A stretch of 64,000 nucleotides of DNA from Phymatolithon calcareum (taxonomy: Eukaryota; Rhodophyta; Florideophyceae; Hapalidiales). The stretch is taken from contig OZ345374.1 in the NCBI GenBank assembly GCA_977006965.1, positions 744,001 through 808,000 of the forward strand, given 5' to 3'. The notes under the pieces are model-generated. The model saw only the letters and a list, made by a program, of their open reading frames with translations, was not told the DNA's origin and did no database searches. Shown piece by piece: positions 1-11,684 of the stretch. The translations under genes and the position numbers were made by a program. Within the stretch, counting starts at the first letter, position 1. Each line of letters begins with the position of its first letter.

Positions 1-114
1 AAAGACCAGCAAACGTCGATGATCGAAATTTTATACTGTACAGTAAGCTTATTGTAGTTATAGCCAGTCCTTCTACGCGTACACCGCACCCTCTCGAAAA
101 TGAGGTTCAATTCT

Positions 115-1264
115 CTACGGTGGACGCGCAGTGGATACCGTACTCGGCCGGACAGCCATCACAGGATGCGGCAATGCAATATCATCCAACTCCACCACCG
201 CCACAGTACACCTCTCCTCCAATGCCGCCTCCGACTCCGCTTCACCTTTCTCCTCGATAGGAGTGCCATCAGCATGAAACAACGTCTGCACATTAAAATT
301 GCACAACGGACAAGTCGGAGCCCCCCTTCTCAACCACTTCCGTAAACATCTGCCATGATACCGATGTTTACAAGGCAGTGTAACCTTACGCACAACCGCC
401 CCCCGCTCATCATCCTCCAAACATATCGAGCAAGCCCACTGATCCGCCGCCGCGCCCTCCATCTCCCCGAAGCGCAGCATGACATACTTCGCCTGCGCGC
501 TCGTGAGACACACCGGATGTTTCAACGGATTATTCACGCCAAGCGCAGCGGTATTAGCCGTCGCCGCCACGCCGAACAAACCACGCTGTACGAAATTAGC
601 ACCTATGGCCGCCACAAGAGCGCCTGAAATAGTCGCGAAAAAACTAGACCCCCACGCCATATTCAAATACAAATCCTCCGCAGGCGCACGCTGTCTCGGC
701 ACGGCAATCATGGATATCTGACTTGGCGTCCGCCGACGCGACCAGCACGACACCTTCGCCTTCGCCGTCACGCCATGCGCGCGCACAGTCGCCTGATCAG
801 CCGACAGCGTGAACGACCCGTCGCGTCCCCAGAAGGCGAGCACAACGCCCTTGATGTCCGCAGTGGTCACATTAGCCTCTGCACGGAAGTACGTATGTGT
901 CTCAAGTGCATGCAAGGACGGGGAATCATCCGCCGACACACCGACGGAAACCACCCTGCATGCGCGTAATAACCACCGGTCGTGATCGCGCAACATCTGT
1001 GAAACGCACGCACACAAGCGCGGTCAGCAGACAGGTCGGCCGGGAGCAAAGGACGAGACGAGGGGGACGTACTGTGTAGTGACGCCAGGTCACAATGGCG
1101 GCCGCGAGAGTGCCGGCAAAGATGGCGAGGAGAACGCATAGCGTCGCCGGTACGCAGATGCAGGCGCCGGTCAGAAGGACGGCGCGCTCGGAGGACGGTC
1201 TGTCGCGCGTGCGGACGGAGACGCGCGAAGGCGCGAGGAGGGTTGATGGGATTGACGAGGACAT
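115..1264 (-). CDS. Membrane-anchored RING-H2 finger protein (probable E3 ubiquitin ligase), 2 exons
   Basis: Predicted E3 ubiquitin ligase of 357 residues, encoded by exon 1 (1264-1073) and exon 2 (996-115). The 76-bp intron (1072-997) begins GTACGT and ends CACAG. Splicing is phase 0 and joins residue 64 to residue 65. Exon 1 supplies one hydrophobic membrane segment at about residues 29-58. A second, weaker alanine/glycine-rich hydrophobic stretch lies near residues 185-205. The RING-H2 motif is close to the C-terminus: C-x2-C (CSICLEDD), then C-x-H-x2-H-x2-C (CKHRYHGRC), then C-x2-C (CPLC). It has all eight zinc ligands, with His at positions 4 and 5. A RING behind two hydrophobic segments resembles membrane E3 ligases such as MUL1-type proteins, but the middle domain is not one I recognise. 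Without the intron the ORF would start at 1017 and lose the membrane segment, so I prefer the spliced model. Confidence 0.75.
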
Positions 1265-2609
1265 TCTGAGCGTCGCGTTGGAAGGCGTTTGTGTGCACTG
1301 GGTGCGCTATAAGTGGTGACGGCTTTCGTTGTCGCAACGCGGCGCGGCAGGACGGAACGATGGGCGTCGTGTCAGTTGGATCTCTTTTTTTACTTCCACT
1401 ACGGTACCCTAATACATGTTTCTTCTGGGAATGGAGTATTCGCTGCTCCCCAAAGCGGTACAATTGTGTACCCATTCTTGGTGCGTTGTAAAAATTTCCG
1501 CTACCGTTACAGTACGGTTTTCGTTATGCGGTGGATGTTACTTTCCGTCATAATGTGCTTTCGCTGATTATGTTGTACGTGAGTGCAAGGATTGAATTCA
1601 AAAGGTGTCCTCGTCTAGCGGCAGTGCTGACGTTTCTTATATGACGCTTGTGTTAATCTGGAAACTTTGCTTTTCTTATCTAAGATAATGTGCATAGTCA
1701 TGACTGTACCGAGTCTTCAACTTGCATTGCCTTTCAGACGGCATTACTTGTACTGTTTCCTCCACTGCAAGGACCACATTCAATGCTGCCATAGATACGA
1801 TGGTGAGCGTTTGAGTGCAGACGGATGCTCGGGATCGTGAATGAGTAAAAAGAAAATATCTTTTTGTCTATTTTATCCGTACCGTACACATAATCTCGTG
1901 CCTCAAAACAAACATTCAAAAGGGGCATCCAACTGGTCCACAACTCTGATTCCACCCCGGTCCAGTGAATGATCAAACCATGGGCCGCAAAATGAACAGA
2001 AGTTCACACTCGTACACTTCTGTACGCTCAAGATATAAGCAATGCAAGACCTCAAACACAAGAACATGCTTAGAGAGCTAACGCGCGAGGCGAATGTGCT
2101 CAGGCGCTGTGGTGCACACTCTGCCTCCAGACATAAGTTTATTAGACGAGTGGGCACCAAGACTATAGTAGAATTATGCTGTGAGAAACTACTAGAAGTC
2201 CTCAAATTTCTAAACGATGAGAAGCTGTTTTCGAACAGCTTCAAACGCTTACCTTTTGCATGAGCGATCTTTCTGAAATAAAGAAAAAAAGGAAGAAAGT
2301 GGTCGGCACTATCGAACGTTTTATCGAATAGGCCAATTCGTCTACTGAATCAAGGTGTAAATATTTATCAAAACGAGCATCTACAATTTACAACAGTTAT
2401 TTGTAAAGCGACTGCACTTCCATTTAGCTACAACGCTTTTAAAGCAATGAAAGAAGAACAGCCCAAGTCAACTGCACAGGTAAGAAAATAAGAATTGCGA
2501 GAGCAACTCGATAGCAGCACCTTCATCCTGGTACCAACTGCGTCTCTTCAAAAAGTCGCAAGCAAGCGTACTTCAATCAATGAAACACATCTGCCTCGCA
2601 AAACACACC
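1265..2609. other. Intergenic, no gene recognised
   Basis: AT-richer than the flanking genes. Small ORFs occur on both strands (for example about 113 codons on the minus strand near 1903-2244), but none shows a recognisable motif or splice structure. It probably holds the promoter of the RING-H2 gene just upstream of 1264 and the 3' flank of the decarboxylase. Confidence 0.5.
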
Positions 2610-3845
2610 TCATGCACCAACCTTGGCGAACTCAATTCTGTTTGACGCGACCTGACCTTTTCCATCTCCCTTCCACCAAGCGCTATACTCCTCCAAAAAC
2701 CGATCCAACACCTCGCGAGTAACACTCGGCATAATCACCACATGCGCGAACTCTCCCACGCTTGCCAAATGGAACTGTCCGACAATCTTCGGCCCAGGTT
2801 TCGGAAAGGCAACCGTGATGGAAGACGCATTGCGTGTAGCCGGTATACCCTGCTTGCGCATCTTCTCCGTCACCTCCTCCGCAAGCTTCAAACAGCGTTG
2901 CACGTCCGATTTATATCCTTCCACACCATGTCCAAAAAATCTAGCCCAAATGGCGAGCACAGCCTGTCCATTTCGCGAACAGGCAATCGTCGGATCCTCA
3001 TTTGCTACAATCTCCGCATCGAGAGTCGTCCCGCCACGGAAACGCTTGTGCGCTACAAACACACCGCATGGCATGCAGGTACCGATCATTTTATGTCCGG
3101 ATGTGGAAATACTGTCCACCGCGTGTTGGAAAGTCGGTTGGATATCCATCGAAGCTTCATCGTCGAACGGAACCACCATGCCGCCGAGAGCTGCATCCAC
3201 ATGGATGTACCGATGCGCTGTGGTCACCCCTGCGTCCTCCAACACTTGGATTGCTCCGGCGATGTTGTCGTGTCCCTGATGCAAAGTAGTACCACAAGTG
3301 AGCACGAGGATGACGTTTCGTCCTGAATGGTCGGCCAATTTGTCGGACAATGATGCGAGATCAATTTCACCACGGTCGTTGGAATCGACAGATACCATGG
3401 TCTTGATGCCAAGAAGATGTCCGGCCTTCGGTACTGCGTAATGCGCGTCAGCGCTGAAGAAGAGGGCGGCTTCGGGAAGCGCTTCGCGGGCGCTGTAGAG
3501 CGCTTGGATAATGGACTCGGAGCTTCCGGAGGTGACATAGCCCCAGTAGTCGGAGACATTAGGCACTTGCCAGAGCTTCATTGCCCATTGCAAGACCTCG
3601 CGTTCGAGGGCGAGGACATTTGGAGCGGTGTAATTGCTGGTGAAAGGATCGCCGACGTGGATGAAGGTAATGTTGCGGAGCTTTTCGGGGACCCAGTTTC
3701 CGAAGTTGGCGTTGTTGGGGTATCCGAGGGCACTGGCTTCGACTTGCGACTGATCGGCGTAGTAGGATGAGAACACCTTGAGGAGACGGAGGGCGTTTTC
3801 GGGATTCATTGGTTCTCTTTGAAGAAGTGAGTTCTGGTAAACCAT
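2610..3845 (-). CDS. PLP-dependent group II decarboxylase (histidine/serine decarboxylase-like)
   Basis: Intronless 411-residue protein of the pyridoxal-phosphate amino-acid decarboxylase family, closest in feel to histidine or serine decarboxylases. It would remove the alpha-carboxyl group of an amino acid to give the amine, in the cytosol. Visible family features, in order: the substrate-loop region YPNNANFGNW near residue 43; GYVTSGSSESI near residue 105, which binds the phosphate; SADAHYAV near 132, whose His stacks on the PLP ring; HVDAALGG near 215, whose Asp contacts the pyridine nitrogen; and STSGHKMIGT near 248, whose Lys forms the Schiff base. Length and motif spacing match full-length family members. 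The start at 3845 is the first Met, and the next in-frame Met (MNPENALRLL) is a plausible alternative. Substrate choice cannot be read from sequence: histidine, serine or another amino acid are all possible. Confidence 0.88.
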   Translation of the reverse strand: MVYQNSLLQREPMNPENALRLLKVFSSYYADQSQVEASALGYPNNANFGNWVPEKLRNITFIHVGDPFTSNYTAPNVLALEREVLQWAMKLWQVPNVSDYWGYVTSGSSESIIQALYSAREALPEAALFFSADAHYAVPKAGHLLGIKTMVSVDSNDRGEIDLASLSDKLADHSGRNVILVLTCGTTLHQGHDNIAGAIQVLEDAGVTTAHRYIHVDAALGGMVVPFDDEASMDIQPTFQHAVDSISTSGHKMIGTCMPCGVFVAHKRFRGGTTLDAEIVANEDPTIACSRNGQAVLAIWARFFGHGVEGYKSDVQRCLKLAEEVTEKMRKQGIPATRNASSITVAFPKPGPKIVGQFHLASVGEFAHVVIMPSVTREVLDRFLEEYSAWWKGDGKGQVASNRIEFAKVGA

Positions 3846-6757
3846 TTTGTCTGTGGATGGAGTGTTGCTGAGAACTTTGGTTCCAGACGGTTGGGAGTGC
3901 TCTATTTATGCTATCAAGGATGTGGGTGGCTGTTTAGAAGTCTCATTAGTCACATGAGCATGTTCTTGGATATCAGGCTGAGGTCATGCATTACTCAATG
4001 TGAAGTGTGTGTAGTAGCGACTGCTTTCTGACGTAATTGTTTTCTAGGTTTTTTAAAAACATCGGAGACAATTCTTTGTCGGTTCTATGAAATGACTGTT
4101 TATGTTCATAATTTCTTGAGTACAACACAATATTGCGAAAGCGGAGCAAGAAGGACCATTCTTCAGATGCCAATATTGTTTTTGGAGAGTCTTAGAATTT
4201 CTTCAGCGAACGAATATATCCAAGATGAACAAGTTGAGTCGAGTCGAGGTCAACGAAGCAGAAATTAGATATAATTGAGAGTCAGACCCAACAGGGTAAA
4301 AGATATTTACATTCTGCTTCCCCTCTGTTAGTTTAGCAGCGTGTCAATGGTCTACGTAATGCTGTATGATAATCTGTTCGGATAGAGTCTGCATGTATAT
4401 AAACAGTCATGGGTTCCATTTTCTCTATCACCTATAAATTGTCTGCGAAACTCTTGTAATTAGTGACTGAGGAGCACAATGCTTACAGTTGGTTAGCGTT
4501 TATTTTCCAATTATTGCCCAGTGAAATAAAGGGTTGTGTTTTGTAATTCCTCTCCGAGAGGAATATACGACTCTTTCCCGGCGTGGTGGCTCATTACCTA
4601 ATCTATTGTAATGGGGCGTACTGCAAAGCAATTACGCTGAGAAAGAGCCGCCGGACCGGGAACATAATTTTTTATCAGCGCTGACCATGCAGCTCGAATG
4701 ACGCATAGGTCGAAAATGCTGTCCTCTCAGTTCATGGTTCCTTAGAATTGCTGGCCAAATAGTCAGCAGATGTGATGTTAACTTTCCATTAAAAATCCTG
4801 CTTCTTCGCCTGCGCAGCACAGTGATGAGAGCGATGTTCTCCCGCACCCAAAATCATTGGAAGTTTTCCTCATGTCTCAGGAAAGTGTGGACATTCCACA
4901 AATGAGCCTTCGCACCAAGCCCATTCCATGTTTAGATTGTACGTTTTAATAGGTTGACGGCCAATTTAAAAAAATTGGCCGTAAGCGTCAGCAGACAAGT
5001 GGCAACTAATTTAGAATTTTTGTTCAAATAAAATGTGATCTTGCCCGAAAAGCCTCCTGCAGTGCAATGTAATGTCCCATTAAGAAATATAGAGTAGAAA
5101 CCCACGTTGTACTCTTGATACATGCGAAGGTGAAGCGGCAGCGAATGAGATGGTGCAAACTACACCCATAAATCGTTTGTCAAATAAAAATGTCGACGTC
5201 AATCGCATATCATCACGAACAGCAGCACAATAACAGGACAAGAATTTTCTCGAGCACACTGTTTCGAGCTCAAAGACGATACTGCCGCCGCCGCATCTGG
5301 TGACGAGTGTTAGCCCCTAAGTTGCTACGGAAAATTTTCCACATACAAGTACTCGATCGGCCAACGACTGACATCCATATGTTTCGAGGAGCATTTCCGG
5401 GTCGTCATGACTACCTGAGCTCCTGCCAAGTAAAGTCTTTCTCATCTGGAAGGTCCAATAATTTTAATCTCATGCATAGTTTCCCTCCGAGTCTTTTAAT
5501 TTACTATTTCATACATTGTGTCGTTGCGTGTGTCTGTGTGCCCTGCATGTTTGAGCAACTAACGGAGGTTTCTTTCCTCACAAGTTTTTCATGTATAATG
5601 TCGGCCGTGTAGATCAATTCCCTTGTACGTGTTTAACCGCGATTGTCATGTCTCCTGATGTGGCCAGCAGCGGTAAAAATAGATCGCCTCCCCCAGCAAG
5701 TTGGAATACACGCTTCAGCTCTAACATGAAGGAAAATGCAAAGTAAAAGCCTCGAGTGCCAGACATCACTGCCCCACTGGTGCTTGTGTACTTCGTATAA
5801 AGAGGTCTCTCGTGTGTTTCACCTTCGATTCTGCGCTGCTTCAGCCAGTAGGAGTACTCATTTTGTCCCGGCACTCCATGACGCAGTCCGCGACGTCCAT
5901 CCGCTACATTAGACATCCACACTCACGACCCATTCTCAATGTTTTCTTGTACCGGCCACGCATGTCGCCCAGTGGAGATGTAAAATGTTTGATTCTCGTC
6001 ACGATCTTCCCGAATATTGTATTGTATTCTGCACTTCCCCAATGTGGGATTAGCAGCTCTTCAACGTCTAAGTTTTCTCTATTCTGTGGATTGGAGTGTA
6101 GAAAACAAACCCTCGAGCGCCTTCCCTGCCTTCTGGACGTCCCCTGCAGTAACCGAGGGGAGATCTTGTACTGCATGCAAATGCGCTTATTACGGGACAG
6201 GAAGATCTCGCTGACGTAAGTCCATACTACTTCGCTTCCTTCTTGTTCGTTGTCACATTCAACACTTCTAGCACTGAATTGTCTTTATCAATGCCGACGT
6301 TGCCATCTTCTTCCCCGTCGTCGCCTCGGTCTAATTTGGCGCTGCCATAGTTAGAGAAGCTATTCCCCCTGGAGATGTAGTACTCGTCACTGCTGATGCA
6401 GATGCCAATATACCCTTCGTGACCTTCGCAACCTTCCCCGAAGCTGGTGGTGTCCGCATCTCCCGAATCTTAGTCTACACTACTCAACTCATCTTCCCAT
6501 TCAATTGTTCTACTCGCTTCCGTCGATGGCACAAAGGGCGTCGATGATCCCGAGCTCACCTTCGAACATGCACAGACGCTGCCTAGGTCGGAACTGTCGA
6601 AAAAGATACCAACTTATTAACTTGTCCGTGGAAACTCAGGAGGTCCTTGTCTTTGCGCTGAGCTCGCTGTCTTCGATTTTAGTAAGTTGATTCTTCTATG
6701 GATGTATATTTAATACGCTCTGCGGCCTCAGCCTCGAGGTTAGAGTTTTGCAGCAAC
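3846..6757. other. Long gene-poor stretch
   Basis: About 2.9 kb without a convincing gene. ORFs of 60-135 codons occur in all frames but lack recognisable motifs, and several overlap on opposite strands. A plus-strand stretch around 6350-6535 reads as protein-like sequence for about 60 codons before a stop and could be a relic exon, but I cannot assign it. Confidence 0.4.
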
Positions 6758-6915
6758 TGTTCAGTTGTATATTTATAAGCCCTTATTACCTAGCAAATAA
6801 CGCCCTGCCATAATCTAAGTAGAAGATAATTCAGCAATAAAGCACTGCCTTGCGAGCCACATCGGGGAGAAAGCAGATTACATACATTAGCCCTTAGTAA
6901 CACTCCTAAGACTGT
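6758..6915 (+). repeat. Dispersed repeat 'A', left part, interrupted by LINE
   Basis: This stretch, ending in the 14-bp sequence at 6902-6915, continues after the LINE at 8046. The reverse complement of 10570-10725 carries the same order of blocks (TTCAGTTGT, AAGCCC, GTAACACTCCTAAGAC, then the 8060-8145 block) without the LINE. Between 6786 and 6888 lies an extra segment of about 105 bp bracketed by AGCCCTTA direct repeats (6778-6785 and 6889-6896). Part of it matches 56055-56110 on the minus strand, so it may itself be a small inserted LINE-tail fragment. Confidence 0.6.
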
Positions 6916-8045
6916 CAAGCTAGCGAACAAGGTACTAGCACAAGTTCCGGAGGTCACGTACCTTGGAGTATCCATAGACCCCGGAGGAGTCACAGATACG
7001 TTAATGATGCAACGACTAAAGAAAGCAAGGACGGCCGTGTACGAGTTGCGTACACTGGGAGTGTTCAAGAAAGGGCTGAGTATACAGAAGTGTATCCAAA
7101 TATACAAGGCGCTAGTACAGCCACGCTGGGAGTACGCAATGCACTTAACGCCCTGGACAGAAGACGTACAAAATGCTGTCAAGGAAGTAGAAGCAACATT
7201 CTTCAATCAAGTATTCGGGCCACTGGCCCGAGGAAGGACGGATAGGCTCCGTCTCCTGTGCCGGATCCAGGCGGCCGCACATCGACGAGAAATCTTGGCC
7301 TTCAAAATGCTGAGAAGGAACAAGGCGAAAGAACGTAGGTACTCAAAAGAAGTGCCCGAAAGAAGAAACAACTATGAATGGCAGTACACGAGGAAAGATA
7401 TCGCCGCGATGGAGACCAGAGAGCCGTTCGGTGAAGCTGTAAAGCATATCCAAACGAACCAATCGTCGCAAACACTTCGATCGAAATTTCTGGAAATGGA
7501 TGGAGACCGCCTAGAATCGAAGCGGAAAAGAAAGATACCGTACGACAAGACAAGAGAATTGCCGGCAATCCTCAAGTTCCCCAAGGTGAAGCACAGACAA
7601 CTCGCGCTGCAGTATGCCTGCAGTAGATTCCCACAGGTGTCAACAACAAGTATGACTGAAGAATTCGGCACCAGAGCCAGAGAGCATATGGAAACCCTTG
7701 AACGCACGTTAGCAGGGTACGAACTTGAAGGAGAAAAACGACTGGAAACAGAAAAGGCGCTGGATGAGCTCTTACTATTTAGCAAGACACTCATAGAACG
7801 CATGGAGACCGAAGAAGGCTTGTATTAATCCGCAGAAGGCAAGACAAAAAGTGGTCGAGACCAAGCACCAACAATCCCGTAGAGGACTGAAATAGGACTA
7901 CTTTGAGTCCTGAGTTTTCCCGTCCGCCATTCTGGTGGACGTTTTGTGAGCTACACAAAGGTAGGTAGCATCAGAGGAAGCCTTGCCCATATCTTCGGAA
8001 GTCTGTGGGGCTTTTAAATAAACTTGAAAGGAAAAAAAAAAAAAA
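6916..8045 (+). mobile_element. 5'-truncated LINE (non-LTR retrotransposon) with poly(A) and 14-bp TSD
   Basis: The insertion carries the 3' part of a reverse transcriptase reading frame, a 3' UTR, an AATAAA signal at 8017-8022 and a poly(A) tract at 8032-8046. It is bracketed by an exact 14-bp direct repeat, ACTCCTAAGACTGT, at 6902-6915 and 8046-8059. Removing the element rejoins the flanks into a sequence that also exists uninterrupted, in inverted orientation, at 10570-10725. This is a textbook target-primed reverse transcription product with severe 5' truncation. Confidence 0.9.
6917..7828 (+). pseudogene. C-terminal fragment of LINE reverse transcriptase
   Basis: About 303 codons remain open from the truncation point to the TAA. 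The start carries VTYLGVSIDPGG, the conserved Y-L-G block that follows the catalytic domain of non-LTR reverse transcriptases. After it come a basic helical thumb/connection region and a Glu/Arg-rich C-terminal tail. The polymerase palm with the catalytic aspartates and any endonuclease or ORF1 are missing, so the fragment cannot encode an active enzyme. The lack of internal stops suggests a fairly young insertion. The first Met inside the fragment is at 7004, but that is not a natural start. Confidence 0.85.
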
Positions 8046-8150
8046 ACTCCTAAGACTGTACGGGAGCACCTTTTCGGAACTTGTTCATTCTAGTATATTG
8101 TCTGGTCCCTAATACAGGAACTTTTCGTTGTCCATATTATCAAACGACGT
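8046..8150 (+). repeat. Dispersed repeat 'A', right part
   Basis: Starts with the right-hand copy of the LINE target duplication. It shares long blocks (for example CTTGTTCATTCTAGTATATT and CCTAATACAG) with the reverse complement of 10570-10670. The repeat therefore exists here split by the LINE and about 2.5 kb away in inverted orientation. Confidence 0.75.
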
Positions 8151-10207
8151 TGGAGGTCCACAGTGCCGAATCAGTTGTGGCAACTTCGAGGTCAAGAAAA
8201 AGTAATATTGAGAAGAGAAGAAAAAGGGGTCTCAAGTGACACCGTTTGGCGTACTGGTGTGTGTTTTCACAACACTGCATCAAATTCGGAGACAGTCTGA
8301 CTGGCTCTGAATGAGCGACACTTCACATTTCGGATCCTACGACCAGATTCGAAATGGTGTAAATGCGAAAGCACCCGAGCACAACAATGAGTTGGAAGGC
8401 AGTCGAAATGATTATCCGTAACGCAGCAGCGTTACTCAGACTCAATAAGATTACGACAGCTTAGTTAAAGAAGTAATTAACGCACTCAAGGTTAAGCGCT
8501 CGTCATCTAGTCAATTAGCTACGTTCTAAGCATTACAAGTACGACTTCTCTGAGAGCATTAAAACATCCACATACACCTAAGCAAACAGCGTGTGTCTTG
8601 ACCAACAATAAACTGTGGCGATGTACATAGCTGTCACATATCCGTAACAACTCCTGGAATTAGTCTCATGTTTGGTACCACCAAATGTAAGACGGTGTCT
8701 TTGGGCTTAAAGTAACTACAGGAGGTACTGCTGATATGTGGCAGCGGGAGATTCTGGAGAATGAGAGCTTTGCCCCTGATCCTTACTCCAGCCGGTCTGG
8801 TTCTGAATCCTGCCGCTTTCGGTGCGGCTGGACGTGAGACCACGGTCTCCAATGTTCGGTGTTCTTCTTACTTTTATATTATTTTTTATTCTCCACGCTC
8901 ACTGGAGATATTGATCGAGAAGCACCACATTTGGTATAGTCGTAAAACTGCCCCTGCACACCTGTGCGCATATTTCGGTACGATATAGGCAGGAATGTTA
9001 AGTCCTGTCAAAATCAAGAATTAAAATTACGTTCCGCGAAGGGCACACGGCCGTGTAGTGGTGTTCCGCATGACTTGCGGTAAGCAGATGCTGTACGCGA
9101 GTGTCCAGCATGAATCCATCCAGGAACATCCTACGGGCCCCTAGATGATGCGTAACAGCAAGAAAGAAGGGCAGAACAGATGGAGCAGTGTTGGAAGCGA
9201 AAAGAGCAATGTGGAAGAGAATGAAGTCGCGCGAGCCATTGACGTGATACTATGAAAGTAGCGGACAAAGCTCGATGCTAGTATAATGCGATTAGAAAGG
9301 TGCCGACTTTCCTCAAGTTGAGACACGTAGTACCTTCTCAATAAATCCTCTAAATTACGAAAAGAACAACGTGACTGCAACCCAACAGATACATACATGG
9401 CGAGGCTGTCCCTCTCGGACGTCTATGGTCAGTTTATTGTTGGTCATGATACACGTGGCTTGCTTAGGTGAATGTGTGTGCAATGCTCTCAGAAAGGTCG
9501 GTAATTGTAATGTTTAGAGTGTAGTTAATTGAGTAGAGGGCGAACGCTTAGTATTGTGTACTTTAATGGCTTAAGTAACTACGTGGTCAAAATCTTATCG
9601 AGTCTGAGCAACACTATTGTGTTACAATATCAAAAACTTTTGGTCGGCTAAGTGCTGCTTTGGGAGCACAGGGAGAGAAATGGCAGGTATAGGCGTCGCG
9701 TCATGCCTGGTCCCCGTTATGGGAAACCACCAGTCATTTCGGATCAACGTGACTAATTGGTGTGCCATGAGATTCTTGAACAGCACGTGGACCTATGGAA
9801 GATTCTACAAAGCTTAACATGCTGAAGGTAATAACCTCTCTCATTGTTCTGAACAGTTTATTGCTGTTTTGCAACAGCTGTGAGTAATATCAGGATCATG
9901 AACGAAGTAGATGACATAGGATGCGCAGCTTGTGGAGCCGTCAGGTTGGTGTTCGCTCCTGTGCAGAAATAAGGATCAAAGGAGAGTATGACCTACCTAT
10001 TGTAGTTGTTAACGCGGGATTCGAATCTAATAGAAGAAACTCAATCTGTCCTTTGAGTCGCCAAACAACGCAATATGCGCCCTGCAGGATTTGCTCTTGC
10101 TGAGAGCTTCCAATTTGCACCGCAACCTCCTCCTGGGTGTTGGAGGTGGACTATCCACTTACAGTTCCGTTACGTCTGTATGATTAACGAAGTACAGTAG
10201 ATGGCAG
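8151..10207. other. Gene-poor stretch
   Basis: No recognisable gene. A short motif block around 9905-9952 (GATGCGCAGCTTGTGGAGCC and flanks) recurs at about 10205-10245 with a few differences, which gives a loose direct repeat roughly 300 bp apart next to the second LINE tail. Confidence 0.4.
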
Positions 10208-10465
10208 TTGATGCGCAGCTCGTGCAGACGTCAGGTTGGTATTTATGATTGGTTAAAGGCGCTAAACTCCCTACAATTCTATAGCGTCGCCATAATTGAT
10301 AATATGGAGGAGCACTTCGGTGAGGTAGCTGAGAAGGGCCTGGAAACCCAACAACGCAGTCTCACACGACCACAACTCTACGGAAAGACAGAGCACAAAG
10401 CAATGCTGGCGATGGACAGACTACTAGAGTTAGAGATTGCAATGACGGAAGAAACGATAGTGTGA
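10208..10465 (+). pseudogene. LINE reverse-transcriptase tail fragment, second copy
   Basis: The last 50 or so residues (from about 10300) align with the C-terminal tail of the LINE fragment at 6917-7828. They share the order FG-x2-A, ET-x2-R-x-L, L-x-G, A-x-D-x-LL and a terminal TEE before the stop. Following non-coding sequence also shares an AAATAGGAC block with the other copy. This is a more diverged and more truncated relative. It lies directly before the inverted copy of repeat A. Confidence 0.5.
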
Positions 10466-10569
10466 AGCTATATTCTCGGAGAATGTGACAGCAGTAAACG
10501 GGAAGCTGCCCAGGTGTCCGAGAGCTCTGGCGTGGAGGGCTTCTAAAATAGGACCTTACAACACCCCCC

Positions 10570-10725
10570 CGCTCAGTTGACAATATGGAAAACGACGAGT
10601 CTCTGTATTAGGAACTAGGTAATATACTAGAATGAACAAGTACGTACCGAAAAAGTACTCCCGTATAGTCTTAGGAGTGTTACCGTGGGCTTTGCATAAA
10701 CAACTGAACATTTGCTTTAAAAAAG
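10570..10725 (-). repeat. Dispersed repeat 'A', inverted uninterrupted copy
   Basis: Reverse complement of the repeat at 6758-6915 plus 8046-8150, lacking the LINE. It serves as the empty-site reference for that insertion. Confidence 0.75.
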
Positions 10726-11684
10726 GGTGGTTTTTTCATTCTTTGCAAAATTGTGTACCGCACGAGAGTCTGGCCTGCCGTTTGTCGTCTTTTAGCACGC
10801 GGTCTTGATCGAATCGCGGTTTGAATTGGCAAACCGATGGCGCAAAGTCCGATCTGGCCTTCGAGTAGCCACCCTGTCCGCTCTGTGCCCTGTGAGATAA
10901 TAAGAATCGCATTTTCTTTCTTTCTTTCCGTATTGCGGAAAGATCGCTCACGCGGAAGGTGAGCGCCCAGAGCTGTTCTGCAGCAGCTTCTTATTGCTCA
11001 AAAATTTAATATGGCTAGATCACATTTTCCTAATTCAAGTCTGCCTTGTACGATAGTAGATTAAATACACGGTTTGTTCTGCAACTGCGTCTTATATTCA
11101 ACTTGAGCTTCCGAATATGGATATGAACCGCTACGGACTGGTTACCGCGAGCCAAACAGCGGGCCAGAATCACATTGACGTACTTTGGCGCTGAACGCCA
11201 ACTGATTCGATTTCGAACTATTCGTTTTGCCCATTATGCTTGTGAGCACAGCAACGACTGTGACAAGGGAATCAGTTTCGATACAGGCTTATCTGCGCCT
11301 TGCCCCGCGCCATTATTCTGATGAACACTTGCAAACGTATCCTCCGCCTTCGTATGGGCGCTCCATAAGAAAACCAACAGACTGTCAGATATCTCAAATA
11401 CTGTCTTAGTTTTTCAAGGTATTGCAGGATTTGCAGGTGAACTCTCAAGAATAGAATCCGAGAATATCTATAGTTGTCAAGTACCCCACGCCTATCACTG
11501 AGAGTTGTCACCGACACGATACTGGAGCAGCCCGCTCGTTCCCAGTTTGATTCGGAAACGCCGACGACTTTCGCCACCACGAGCTGGATTTGCGAAAATC
11601 TTTAGTTCTCTGCTTTTAGTTGGCTATCAACACCGAATGCAAGATCTAAAACAAGCCTATTTCATATTGCATCGATATCCTTGT
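10726..11684. other. Intergenic, nothing recognised
   Basis: Short overlapping ORFs on both strands, none with a motif. It includes the 3' flank of the gelsolin-type gene. Confidence 0.4.

Noticed and set aside
2042-2263. 73-codon plus-strand ORF
   Set aside because: Overlaps a longer open minus-strand frame. Neither has motifs or conservation within the window.
6832-6915. In-frame upstream extension of the LINE reverse transcriptase
   Set aside because: The frame happens to stay open, but the 14-bp target duplication places the LINE start at 6916; earlier sequence belongs to the host repeat.
10017-10030. Possible tRNA T-loop (GATTCGAATCCC on the complement)
   Set aside because: No pairing T stem or acceptor partners around it.
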